From positions 1,983 to 63,982 of the forward strand of contig NMRA01000409.1 of assembly GCA_002633005.1 (NCBI GenBank): DNA of 62,000 nucleotides. The letters are read 5' to 3'. Below, piece after piece: positions 1 to 11,296 of the stretch (position 1 is the stretch's first letter; each line of letters begins with the position of its first letter). Under the pieces are notes generated by a model. That model did no database searches. It saw only the letters and a program-made list of their open reading frames with translations, and was not told where the DNA came from. The translations under genes were made by a program, and so were the position numbers. This DNA is from Phoronis australis. Taxonomy: Eukaryota; Phoronida; Phoronidae.

Positions 1-169
1 GCCCCCCCCCCCCCCCCCACCCCCAAACACATTTAAATGTTGTTTCATCCGTATACTATAGCTAAGTATAGGCTCTCCCGCGATATCCCAGGCGACCGGC
101 AGTGGCGCTGCGCACTATGACTCCGTTTCCGTCGTCTGCTCCACTGTGCCCCCTCTAAATCCGCCTATG
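1..169. repeat. Truncated TIR-element remnant with poly-C edge
   Basis: The window opens with a run of C broken by one A. At 149-169 it carries CCCCCTCTAAATCCGCC, the reverse complement of the terminus of the complete element at 41161-41320. I read this as the end of a degraded copy of the same family, cut by the window edge. No target duplication can be seen because the left end is missing. Confidence 0.4.
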
Positions 170-1483
170 AAGTTCATACCAAGACTTGCACGATGAAACT
201 GAGCTTCAAATCCTACTGCTGCTTGGTGGTTGGATAACAACTCCAATTATATTACACAAACAGCAGTATTAATGAGCAACTATTTATTGCAACATTGAAA
301 CATAATTTTTTGGTTGTAAAAGTCGCATTTTTTTCTCCAATTTTCAAAAATTAAAAACCTAATCATGTTTGCTTTCCAACACCTATTCAAATGTGCTATT
401 TGCAAACTTTAAAAACGCAGTTTTAAAATAGTGTTTTCGACCCCAATGTGTACATCATCGGTTGCATAAACTAGAGAACGATAAAATCAAAAGTCAGCAG
501 CTTAAGGCCATTTACGAAAGTGCAACAGCATGCTATTTTGTTCTAAAATGAACTGATTCAGTGGGGCGAAAACCAGTCGAGTTGCCCAATCTTGACGTGT
601 TAGGGTGTCAACGAAGGATTCTTTTCATGTTTCTTTTACAATCGATTGTTGGTATCAACTAACACTGTACCTATGCGACAACACTACACCACTTCGATAG
701 ACCAATCTTTCAGTCATATCAGGTAATACTTAGCAAACGAGGGCAGCATGTGTGACATGGGTAGAGTTCACGCTGAAGTCTAGCTAACATCATATATTCT
801 CATTAGCATACACGGCAATACCTCAGGGATCTCGCAAAGTCTTGCTTTTTAGCGAGTTAACAACGTCAATGAACAGAGGTCTGGTTTCACCTGCAGGATA
901 CGCCCATACATTTTTGTTATTATGCCATCATTTTCTGGTATCGTGATTTCACATTTTAAACGCACTTCGCGGAGTAAAATCCTCTGTGCTTTTGTTCCAG
1001 TGACAATTGAAGCGAAACAGGTTGGTAAGTACAAAGATCTTTCATTATGAATTCCAGAGGTTATATCTGACCCTACTAAATCTTGGGCCCCAAGTCGTTC
1101 CATTGAATTGTCAAAGTCTGTCCGATATTGTGTAACTGTGGTCTTATTATTTTTTCCATGAACATTATTAAACATACCCTTGAAGCAAAGTCGGACGTTG
1201 TAACAGAGCACATGTATGCATACCGCTCATTCCTGGGATTGCTTGTCACAGAGATACTGCTCTGACGCAGGTTACCCATGTCGTCCCGGGTGCACAAACT
1301 GTCGCAACTTCACGATGCGACAGTTTAGTGCAATCATGCGCTAGGTCCAGGCGCAGACTCTTGTCCACAGGAACGGAATTTGATCTCCAAGCGGTATTCC
1401 GAATTGTTGTTACATTTCATGACGCCTTGTAAATTAACAGCGCAATTGACACTAACTGACGAATTAAAACCAGAGGAAATCGG
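170..1483. other. No gene seen
   Basis: AT-rich non-coding sequence. Short overlapping ORFs near 849-1297 have no recognisable motif. At about 805-870 there is a partial copy of the repeat found at 11339-11476, sharing CTTGCTTTTTAGCGAG. Nothing else stands out. Confidence 0.5.
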
Positions 1484-2146
1484 ATGAACGTTGTTATTGG
1501 TGAGTTTTGCGAAAACAGATTCAAACCAAAGACTACTTTTACTTGTATTATAAGATGGTCACTTACTTAGAGACGTGGTAAGTTGTTTGCAGACGTTTCG
1601 ACCTGGTCCGCCAAATCTTTGTCAATGAATGAGCCAGGGCTTTCCCGCGTTTTGCTGGTGTGCTCGCAAGCTAAAAGAGTCAATAAGCATCAGCATTCAG
1701 AGCGCCCTCTTGAATCGGGACCGATGCCTCCACTTACCTCCCATGTATTCAAACATTCTTAACCAGGTCCAAACATCTGCAAACATTTTACCACGTCTCT
1801 AAATGTGTGACCACCTTATACTAAAATGCCTCTATAGCCCAATGACGACTCTTTTCTCCAGTACTTTTAATTGCCATTTTTGCAAAGAGAATGACACATA
1901 AAAATTTCATTCAATTGCGATACATCGTTTGCTCCCTACACTTAAGAAAACAAGACAGCATATGACGGATAAAACTGACAATTTTAACTTGTTTAGTAAT
2001 TTACATGCCGTAAATCCAACCTTTTATTGTTATTACTATTGTTTTTAATTTTGACTTTGGCATTTTGATTTTATTTGATCGGGTCCGCGTACATACATGT
2101 ACGTACATGTACAGCAGATTGATGCGTACGTAAATTTTGTTTACAG

Positions 2147-2218
2147 ATTACACCGAAAACGATAAGGACCGCGATTGGTTTTCAGCTGAAGAGGACGGGC
2201 CGAACATAACTTCCATTG
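2147..2218 (+). CDS. Candidate internal exon of a small membrane-protein gene
   Basis: A 72-bp open segment lies between a good acceptor (TTTGTTTACAG) and a donor (GTAAAT). It starts and ends in phase 1, and encodes 23 whole codons rich in Asp, Glu and Asn, including DRDWFSAEEDG and an N-glycosylation sequon (NIT). The phase matches the acceptor at 4107/4108, so it could join the membrane-spanning exon there. I do not recognise the product. A possible start is ATG 1484 followed by GTGAGT at 1500, also phase 1. The splicing is inferred. Confidence 0.4.
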
Positions 2219-4107
2219 GTAAATATCTTTCAGCCTCACAATCATCAAGTTTTGCCTGGTTACTGTAATGGGGAGAGTAAGAAAAACAAGCGTGTTTTAA
2301 AAGAAGATACTTTGTTGCTATCTTCTTTAAATTAACCTGGGATCTGTATTGAATTACAGTACGTAGGTCACGACGGAAAGATTAGGTGACCGGTCGTGCA
2401 CTGCTCGGCAAAATAGTGGACCGGTCTTCTGTTGGGTTTTCAAACACCCCTGCACACGAATCGAGTCGTTTTTAACACTTGTATTTTCTTCACACAAACA
2501 CACATATATGATCAAAAAACCCGCTGCTGCTTTACGTTTTCAAACCGTCGCCATCCAAACGAGGATGGCGTTGTCGCTGTTTATACAAAAGTGGTAAATG
2601 CAGCGCTTTAAAAAAGGTTTGAGATTTCGGTTATGCAGTTCAAAGGCCAAGGCTTTCAAAACATTTACGGGCAACAGAAAAATGCGCTTGTGAGTGCACG
2701 CTTTTTTTCGAGCGTTTTACATGTAGGTGGACAGGGGCGCTGTGGTCGCGAAAACCGTTAGGCCCACATTGATGAACGAGAGCATGAGTTACGGTGAAGT
2801 TAAACTTTATTTGTTCGTAAACGTGTAGTTGTTCGGTTCAACTGTAACGTACAAAAACTTTCAATCGGACAATTGAACAATGCGTTGATCGATTACAAAG
2901 TTGCGAAACTAATATCAAACATTGCCTATACATGTATGTTTATTCAACCAAAGCTCAAACTGCTCAAGTCTACAGTAATTCGTAAAGGTGCAGAATACGC
3001 GTTACAACTTTGAAGTTCTGACTATATAACAAAACTAAGTACAATATTCTTACACCAATTTGAGGCATAAATCACGACGAAACTGTTAGATCTAGTAAAC
3101 TTATCGGTGAGGGTGTTAAAATAAGGATGAGCCAATTTGGCGTGTTACAGCTACAAGCCATGGTCTGCCAAACAGTCTCACACACTGTATGCAAAATACC
3201 ATTGAAGAATATAGTCACGTGGAAAGTGCACGTGGCAGACGCCGCATCAGAAACACAAAAACCACCAATGTATGGCGAATAAAGTCAAACTAACAGAGTG
3301 CATCGGCACCTACTTACATGTACGTGCCCTAATAATGTCCCGAAATTCAAAGAATAAAAAAGTTCTGACAGTTATAGTGTGATCACGGCGTGTTGAGAAT
3401 CAAACAGCTGCGAAAAACACACACACGCGATGATGTTCTATTCAGACCCCTATTCAATACAACCTTTTGTTGCTTGTGCTGGGATCTCTGGCGACGTCTG
3501 TTACAATTTCGTTCAAAGCAATGCTTCCGTTCTTTTGCGTGTGCAACAAGGCTAGTGATTACAAGAGACTGCTTGGCATTACACATGCATGGTCTTTTCA
3601 ATCTCTTCTAGGATTGATATTCAAAGTTTTGAAAATAACACTCAGTTAACGCGGGCGTTTTGTCAATAGGGGCTTGCATACAGTACATGTATGGTGGGGG
3701 GTTACAACAGAAAGTGAGAATAGTTTACTTGCCTTAATCGTGGATGTTCAAAAAACGAAAAGTGTGTGTTCGTTATTGTATGAGCGGCACCAGCAAGCCA
3801 CGACGATATATATCTCAACGTCAACCAATCGGGTGTGCGAATGTGAGACTCCAACCAATCGGAATGCCCTAATGTTACATGTACGTCGTTCGGCTAACCA
3901 ATGAGAAACTAAGCAACATTGTATGTGATCCTTTCACGGTGCTTTTCTCGTGCAACTTGGAAAGAATGTGCCACAATTCTTGACCCGTACTGTACACGTA
4001 AATACATGTACAGTGTGCATCATTCTACAATCCCGATAACGTGCAAGAAACTGCTAGGCAACTTCTGACAGAGCTGGTTTATTTCATCTACACTTATAAC
4101 CTTGTAG

Positions 4108-4307
4108 AAACAAAAATGGATGCCGCGACTTCAACATATGCTGCGGTTGGATGCGTAGTTGCGTTAGCCGTCATCCTTGCTTTAGGCTTTGCAGCTTTAT
4201 CCGTCCGTCGCAAGTTTGAGGCCGCCGCGGATGAGGACGAGGACTCACTGTCGTCTGGCACGGAACCAGAAGAGGAATCGGAAGGCGAAGTCGCAGACAA
4301 TCAATGA
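4108..4307 (+). CDS. Candidate last exon: single-pass membrane protein with acidic tail
   Basis: An open frame follows an acceptor-like CCTTGTAG and ends at TGA 4305. Its own ATG at 4116 has a good context (AAAATGG) and would give 63 residues. The translation shows about 8 polar residues, one hydrophobic span of about 22 residues (AAVGCVVALAVILALGFAAL), a positive stop (SVRRKF), then a tail very rich in Glu, Asp and Ser. This is the pattern of a type I or type III single-pass protein with a cytoplasmic acidic tail. It may be a stand-alone microprotein or, by matching phase 1, the 3' exon of a gene with exon 2147-2218. I know no family match, and there is no close AATAAA. Confidence 0.45.
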
Positions 4308-7300
4308 GCTACCCCATTACACGATTTTCAAGTTTAGTACAGGAATGTCCTTTCAAAAAGGGGTGGGATTACATTCGAATTCTGTTTGGAACAGTTTCTT
4401 GTGGCAACGTCTGTTCGCGTGATTTTGGCAGACGCTTGACGTTGGAAGTTGATGTACATGTACATGTAGGATTCTCTCTTTCACTCTTTAAGCTATAATT
4501 AAAACAACTACGACATACACTGATACGATTGTAAAGTTATGTAGGAGTTCAGAGAAATTTCAAGTTTGGCTATCCCCGGAACATTTTGATGTCATTCTAT
4601 GGGATTCGATTAATACAAAGCGTTCACCTGCCATTTTTATGCTTCATTCTCCAAGGCCCCTATAGAATTTCTTCCAAATGTTCATCCGTTGCATGCTAAC
4701 AAACAAGAATTTTCATAGTTGTTATAAAAATTAACATAAAAACAAAACTAAATCACATTTAAAAAACCGCAACATTGTTTTTTTTTCCTGAAAGTTTCTC
4801 CAGTTTTATATGATAAACTTAAGAGATCTTTCATCAGCCTGAAGCACTTGTTTTTCATTGTTTCATGGTTTTGATTTCACAAACAAATTCCCACGGCAGG
4901 TCGTAAGGTATTGTTTAACTTGCGAGAACTAAGCGACGGTTACACGCTGGTGGCACGGTGATCAGGCGTATTAATTGTTTTCTTTTTAAATGTTATATCT
5001 TTTTAGATATACACCTGTAACAATACATGCCACACGGACATCGTACCTTGGGCGTACATCACCCGGTTACCGAACAATTATCTTTAATATATCAACATTG
5101 TACTTGAAATCAAGAAATAAACCCACAAGTTTTAAGTTTTGTGTGACATCATCAGTGGAAGTCTGGTCATCGCATTTCTGTTCTTTTACACACTCGGCAT
5201 CCGAAGATGTGAAATGAAATCAAATATGCCGCCTTTCGCGTCTGGTCTTTTGACAGCAAGGGTAAAACTTATAGACGAAATTTTGCAATTCTGGGATTTG
5301 AAATCTGCACACGTCACTGTGTGGTATATTTTCTTGTGGTAAAGGCTTTCGCTCCTCGTGTCACAAAGATGACGTCATTTGTTTCGATCAGTACGAGCGC
5401 CACCTAAATTTTGGCGCTTAATGGGGTTCGTGTTATTTATTAGCATATTAAGTTAATGTCAGGAGTTGAAGAAAAAAATGACACGCTTGCGTTGACCAAT
5501 AATAGAAGCATTTAGAATGCCCAAAAGTCGGTTGGCCAACTGAGGCCAACTTGAAGTCTTAAAGTATCCGACATTGCCCATAATAATACCCATAAGTTCA
5601 ACGTCGTGCACTGATATCACGTAACGGGAAAACAAAAAAACAACAAATTTTCTTTAAAATTCAAAATTCCTCAATCATTTCCAAAAACAAGTGTCTTCCA
5701 GCTTAGTTTCAAAGTTATACATTTTTATATACGATCTAAAACCTCAAAAAGTACAAACATTTTAAGTAGGAAAAGAAACTTATGAACGCCATCTAATGGT
5801 GGAATGTGGAAATACCAGTGCAAACAGGTGTAAACTCTATACTGACCATGCCGCCATTTAACTTGATAAAATATTTACAATTTTTCATTTCAGTAAATGT
5901 ACACAAGATGCCAATAAAATGTCAGTAATTTTTCAAATCTTTCATACTTTCTTTATTAAGAACATTCATATTTTCTGTGTTGCTTACAGTAGAACTACAT
6001 GTATATCTATATGTTTAGTAAAAACCAGACTATGCTTTGCTTGTATAATATTAATTGATCAGTTGAAAGTGGTCGCATTTAACCAAGTAACGTACATAGG
6101 ACTGACGTAATGAAATTTTTTAAAAATATTACACTAGGTCCTAGATACATGTGCAGTATGGAAAGACTGGAGCTACGGTTCTCGGCCTAATACCTCTCTG
6201 TTGACCCAGCTGACGAGTGTTCCCGTATACTACATTGTACATGTCTAATGGGCGTTTTACGGTGAACAAACTTGATGTAACAATTATAAATTTATTCACG
6301 AAGCAAAAGTCAAGTATTGCAATAGTGAATACCGAAAACAACGACTTAACGAGCCCCAAATTATAATTTGTGCGAAAAGATCACAACACTGAGTTTTTAA
6401 AACATTTATCACAGAGAATAGCATGCGACGAGCACTCAAAACATCAGAGGGGTCTCGCTGATATGAACTCGCACTTACACGTCCACGTGATCACGCTGAG
6501 CCCGATACGTTTATTGTTGATATGTATTATCCACACCAATAAGAAAAAAAATACTTCTTTTGTCCATCATCCTTCTCTTCTGCTGCTGCACTGTTTTCGT
6601 CGACAAGAGCACGACAGGAAGCAAACGCAAATCAGTTGCCATACAGCTAATATACTTCCGTCCGTAACAGTACAGTACTGTATCAAATAAGTCGAGTATC
6701 AAAGATACAATAGTGAAGCCACTTCGAATACCTCAAATTTGAAAACGAAAAACAAGCCGGTGGGTGAAGCAGCTCTGATAACACGTCACGACTTCGCCCA
6801 GATTCCTGTTGTGGAAATGGAGAAAGCGCCATGTTCCTTCCTAGACTTGATTGGCTTATCGTCAAAATTGATTCGCTTTACTGAAACACTGGTTCTATGT
6901 ATTTCTGTGTCACCATTCAGTGAATTTGGCTTCATTAAAAAACACTGTTTGTTCAGAAATAGCTATGTTACAACTTCTGCTATAGCTTTAAATCCGAGTC
7001 CTCCAACACACTGTCCAAAAACATTGGTCATAAACAATATCATGGATGCGATGACAGCGTGATCTGAATCACTGCACGACAACCATGCGCAAACCGTGTG
7101 GTGATGACTCAAGTTTCGCTCACACGTTGAGTTTCAGTGACCGAGCTCTTGATTCGAATTTCTAGAATTTAAAAAATCTTACCGAGATTTTCAAACCGAC
7201 CGAATGCTTTTGAATGAGTTTTGAGTGACGTTTACAAGTGAAGAACCGATAGGTTAAGTGCTTTTACCATGTACTCGGTGCAACCGACGAAAAACGAAAG

Positions 7301-7465
7301 TACGAGAAGCTATCATCTCCACTACATTCCTGAATGTAACGCGTGTACACCCTGTACAATGAAAACAGCAGGAAGAAAGCGCGGCCAGAGATAAAAACCG
7401 AGTCTCGCAAATTACGAGCGCACTTCACATGAATAAGTTACGTAAGTGAATACCGCCGTCCCGGA
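4308..7465. other. No gene seen
   Basis: AT-rich sequence with several TACATGTA palindromes, including a long run at 4453-4468. Short ORFs on both strands (for example 6370-6690) are low in complexity, show no motif, and lack paired splice signals in good phase. Confidence 0.5.
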
Positions 7466-7669
7466 TTACACGGCGATAGAACTCTCTCTTGTCCCGGAGA
7501 TAAGAAAGCGGTGACATAGTTTGGAACTCAGGCGCATTTTCGCGTCTCTTATTAATGTCGTGAAGGGAAAGAATTTCAGATTGCGCATCCATGAGTATTT
7601 GTCCAGTTTATCAAACCTTTTCACGTAGGAGTTGCACCCCACAACACAGCAGCAATACTTCGTTGGCAT
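7466..7669 (-). pseudogene. THAP zinc-finger-like fragment
   Basis: The minus-strand frame begins with an ATG-initiated segment reading MPTKYCCCVVGCNSY. This resembles the start of THAP domains, where the first Cys pair is followed by a Gly-Cys-x-Ser/Asn turn. About 20 residues on comes KFFPF, at the place of the usual Phe-Pro motif. The frame then continues without a clear second Cys/His pair. A reading shifted by one base contains INKRRENAPEF, more like a THAP continuation, so a frameshift is likely. THAP domains bind DNA and are common in P-element-type transposases and host genes. No exon partner is seen. Confidence 0.4.
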
Positions 7670-7723
7670 TGGAAGGACGAATAGAGTAATGTAGCCGAAG
7701 AATTCTTGTAAAGAATCAGACAA

Positions 7724-8977
7724 TAAATAACATGCGAAACTCCAGTGGTACGAAAACGAGGCAGCAAATGTTCCTGACGCATGTTAACGGCATTTTGGGT
7801 AAATGCATCGAGATTCGGGTGTCGCTATGTAACGTAGAATGGTCCTATATCTTCGCTGGTTTCCATATTGCATGAGCTACTGTACAACTCAATCACCAAC
7901 TTTGAACAGAGCAAGGCCATGCAAAGACTTCGTACTGGGGGAATGTGTGGACGACGTTCAACCACTTCTATTGAAATAGCTGCGCTACATAACGCGATGT
8001 GCTTTCATTAAAAAGACTTTCCGTCCAGTCACGTTAACTTTTCACACTTTCCTCGCATCCTAGGCAAGGAATGGCACAGTGAACGTATTGGCTGTTGTCC
8101 CGTATCCACATTGTATGCACACAGCTTGTGCTACGTACGTCGTTTCACGTCACACACGAGCGCAATTTACGTGCGTAAACAAGCGTACAACTTCGTCAGT
8201 GCTCACACGCTCTGTCACTCAATATTTCGTGGGATATAACGATTGCGTTGGAAAACACGAGCGTGATAAATGCCCTTTCGCTGGTAATTTGCGGCTGACG
8301 TTTTCCTCCAAATGTCGCTAATACTCGCAGCTGTTACAAGTGAACAAAACTACGACCATTTCTAGCCAATACACTCCCTCCTTCGAAGTAGTGGAAACGA
8401 ACGTCCTATTGCGCTCGCTCTCAATTTACAGCACTGAGTTCCTTGTTAAAGTATACATTGGTTCCCAAGACTGTTTCGTAATGAGGTTTTGTGATCTTTA
8501 TTTAACGATAATCCCGATTTGAACACGTGACATGTCGGCTGTCGCAACTAATATCTGCTAGTTTCGGCTTCTCTTGGGATTTGAAACTCGAAAAAATCGA
8601 CAAAAACTTTCGACTTGGGTGCTTAGTGAAAATTCGTCTGGTCCTCTTTTGGCTTAAGTTAAACTTCGTAGTCTTGATGTACGACCTAAAAGTGAAACAG
8701 TCACCTTGGTTTTTACAAATCCAAACTGCACTGCATCGCCAGGATATTCCACGAATTGGACAGCGTGCAGCCGTTCAACGTTACAGATGAACAGTATCGC
8801 TTTCAAGGGCATCATCTTCTTCAACGGAATAGACAAGTGGAATTGGGCTCAACGGTGGCGTGGACAAGCTGGCCATGAGACTGTGAATCCCTGAATCAGT
8901 GCTAGACGACCCGCGCCTCTCCATGTCCTAAACATAAACAATAGCCGGGGTAAATTTAGATTTTGATTTACACGTAC
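7724..8977. other. No certain gene
   Basis: Mostly non-coding. A plus-strand open segment at about 8676-8894 follows an acceptor-like CTTCGTAG and ends at TGA. It reads protein-like (Asn, Thr and Trp-rich), but has no donor partner and no recognisable domain, so I do not call it. Confidence 0.4.
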
Positions 8978-9216
8978 CATGGGCGCACCCATCATAGGGG
9001 GCTCGTTCGAGCCCTCCCCCCCATTTGGCGAATTGCGCAAAAAGGCCCGCATCAGTGAAACAAGTAAACGAGACAAAAGTACAAAAAGTCTACATGAAAT
9101 CAGCGTGGCCTGAACCTAGTGGCTCCGTTTTTTTTAGTCCTTGTTATTTTTCCCAGTAAAAGGTCCGCATACCGAAAAATGCGAGCCCATCCACATTTCA
9201 GGCTGGGTGCACGCAT
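8978..9216 (+). mobile_element. Short TIR element, family A copy 1
   Basis: About 239 bp bounded by CATGGGCGCACCCA on the left and its inverted partner GGCTGGGTGCACGCAT on the right. Inside are the shared family blocks: a GGGGGCTCGTTCGAGCC motif, CCATTTGGCGAATT, CAAAAAGG, and AGTAAAAGGTCCGCAT near the right end. It has no coding capacity. The 5-bp flanks (CGTAC and TTTAC) match at only three bases, suggesting an old copy. Confidence 0.75.
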
Positions 9217-10659
9217 CTTTACCAACATAATACTGTTTCGTTCGTGGATACAGAAATGACTCAAGGACGACATGGCTAATGTCTAAATGTTTATTAAATC
9301 GTATATGGATCATCAAATGTCCCTTCCGTAACGCGAATAAACGCTAATGAGATCAGATGTTTTGCTTCTTATACTTGGCGGTATTTTGCAAAGACTTGTT
9401 TCAACTAGCCAAACTCGAAAGAACCTAACCTAACGGAACACAACCTGGAATGCGTCATAAGTGATGCTTTCCGATTAAATGCCCGATAAATAACTTCCAC
9501 TCCTTTCTATGTAAACTAAGGAAGATATCGCGCTATTTTTACATGTTATAATACGTTTTCAAATTCGACTTGAAACAAACTCTTAGAATCCAAGCAAAAG
9601 ATTACGGTTTTCTTCCACAAAACGACTCCGATTCAGTCGCCAAAAGCCACGCAGCAGGGGCACCGAAGCGCTTTGATAATGACAAGCTTTCCCTACCTCG
9701 GACAAATTCTAGCAAGTGAGCGAGCGGATGAGCCCTGTAAACAGTGGTCACATGACGTAAGAGTTTTTGGTAGGTTATCTCTTAATCACTCACTCTCCGG
9801 ACTTATCGACTACTGTCACTAACATTACAAAGATGTGACAGCCCCGTGCCATCATTACTTAGTTTATTTCAGTAGGCCTCGGGCTCGTACATCACAGATA
9901 TAGGCACACATAAATTATCACCAATTTCGGGCATCCCAGGAAAATTTCGATTTGTGAATGAAGCCGTATTTGTATGAAGCGCCATCTGTACACCAACGGC
10001 ATACCCTGACTGGCGTGATGAAATTTCTCCCGCGTGCGTTGTACACGTACATTGTATGTAGTCAACAGGTGAGTCAAGCATAATTGCGCCGTTATTGTAA
10101 GTTATACCCCTAAGAAACTTTTATATTCTGAGGACACGTGTTTAGCAATTCTAACGACAATAAATGTTTTATTCTAAATCGGAGATTTTCAGAAAGCACC
10201 AATAGGACGTTGCACTTGGTGAGGGAAGATTACTCTTATGGTCACTTGGCGGTATCACGAAGTATTCTTCACTGCGGGTGGCATAAGGCGATATTTTGAC
10301 TACAGTGACTGTGATTAGACGTGATGCGTTTAAAACAGACGTCAATATGCCTCCTCGTTACCGAAAGATCGCTGTTATCCATTAAGCAGTAATTCTACAA
10401 GTACCTGCCGTTTTGAAAACTACCAATCGGTGTTTAGCCATTTGATTCTGTTGGGGTAACGTCTTTCCGATAACAGTCATAAGGATGTGCGCATGTGTTT
10501 GCTCAATGTGAATTTGGCACTTTGACATGCCCAAAACTTTTTCTCTGAGATTTGTGAGATACCATTCAGGCAAGCCATTCGGTGGTTGAAAGTGCACGCG
10601 CATGCTCTCTGCTTTTGCTGGTTGGTTTTGTTCAGCTTTGACTCAATTATTTCCATAGC
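9217..10659. other. No gene seen
   Basis: Non-coding sequence between two short elements. Minus-strand ORFs at 9869-10081 (whose stop directly precedes an AATAAA) and 10382-10603 show no domain and no credible acceptor in the phase needed for a last GARNL3 exon, so neither is called. Confidence 0.4.
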
Positions 10660-10911
10660 TCAGGGACACGTTCCAACAAAATTAACTTAGCTAAGATAAA
10701 TCTTAATTTTAGTAAATTTTAAAATAAAGGTTATAGTTATTTTAAAACCAATTCAAGAAAGAGATCTTAAGTTGACATAAGTGTTTGACATAAGTTTTGT
10801 CTTAAGTTTGACTAACTGACTGAATGTGGAAGTTTCAAAGTTTGGAAGTTGAGACAAATCTTAAACTTAAGTCAAAATGAACTTAAAGACGTTTCTTGGA
10901 ACAGGCCCCAG
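10660..10911. mobile_element. MITE-like element
   Basis: Ends are related as inverted repeats: CAGGGACACGTTCCAACAAA on the left, and the reverse complement of the right end reads CTGGGGCCTGTTCCAAGAAA. The roughly 250-bp interior is AT-rich with repeated CTTAAGTTTGA motifs and no ORF. The ends are imperfect and I see no clear target duplication. Similar ends occur at about 29006-29320. Confidence 0.5.
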
Positions 10912-11069
10912 TGTAATAAAACGTCTGAACTACGTGTAACAAGGTGAATGGAGACAATGACGAACATGGATGACGAAATTTACATTAACGGTACATGTAT
11001 TTATTAGAAACGCTTTCTACTTTCGTGTAAATAAACCTGGAACACAATGACAAACACGAATTTGCTTAC

Positions 11070-11296
11070 CTTCAGGTTTATATCGTTGGCCAAAACCTCA
11101 ACTCGTTGGCTCCTCAACAAAGGGCTCCGTTTAATTGAGGACCCGTGATTAAGAGGCTGTGTAGAATTGGTGACTGGAGGAGACAGCACGGGTGAGGGTT
11201 CGTGTGAAAATCCAACCGATTTGTCTGGGAATATTTGACCAACCAGACACGTGAGAGGTATTTTGAAAACGCTTACAGGCTTAGAGTTCCTCAAGA
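11070..11296 (-). CDS. GARNL3: GARNL3 exon 20 (last exon identified)
   Basis: 227 bp between the acceptor TTTTCTTTTCAG and the donor GTAAGC. It starts in phase 1 and ends in phase 0. It encodes the Ser/Pro-rich tail after CNH, beginning near KPVSVFKIPLTCLVG, which matches the family's YKIPLRNLVG-type segment, and then PSPVLSPPV. A further exon is expected but not found. If the donor is not used, the frame runs on 21 codons to TAA at 11004-11006, which overlaps an AATAAA on the minus strand. Confidence 0.88.

Noticed and set aside
9869-10081. Last exon of GARNL3 (stop followed by AATAAA)
   Set aside because: Attractive poly(A) signal, but no credible acceptor in phase 0 and no similarity to the family's C-terminus.
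10382-10603. Minus-strand ORF as a further GARNL3 exon
   Set aside because: Splice signals and phase do not fit and the translation has no family motif.
11037-11069. A 33-bp intron after exon 20 (donor GTAAGC, acceptor GTGTTCCAG)
   Set aside because: Too short for a normal animal intron.
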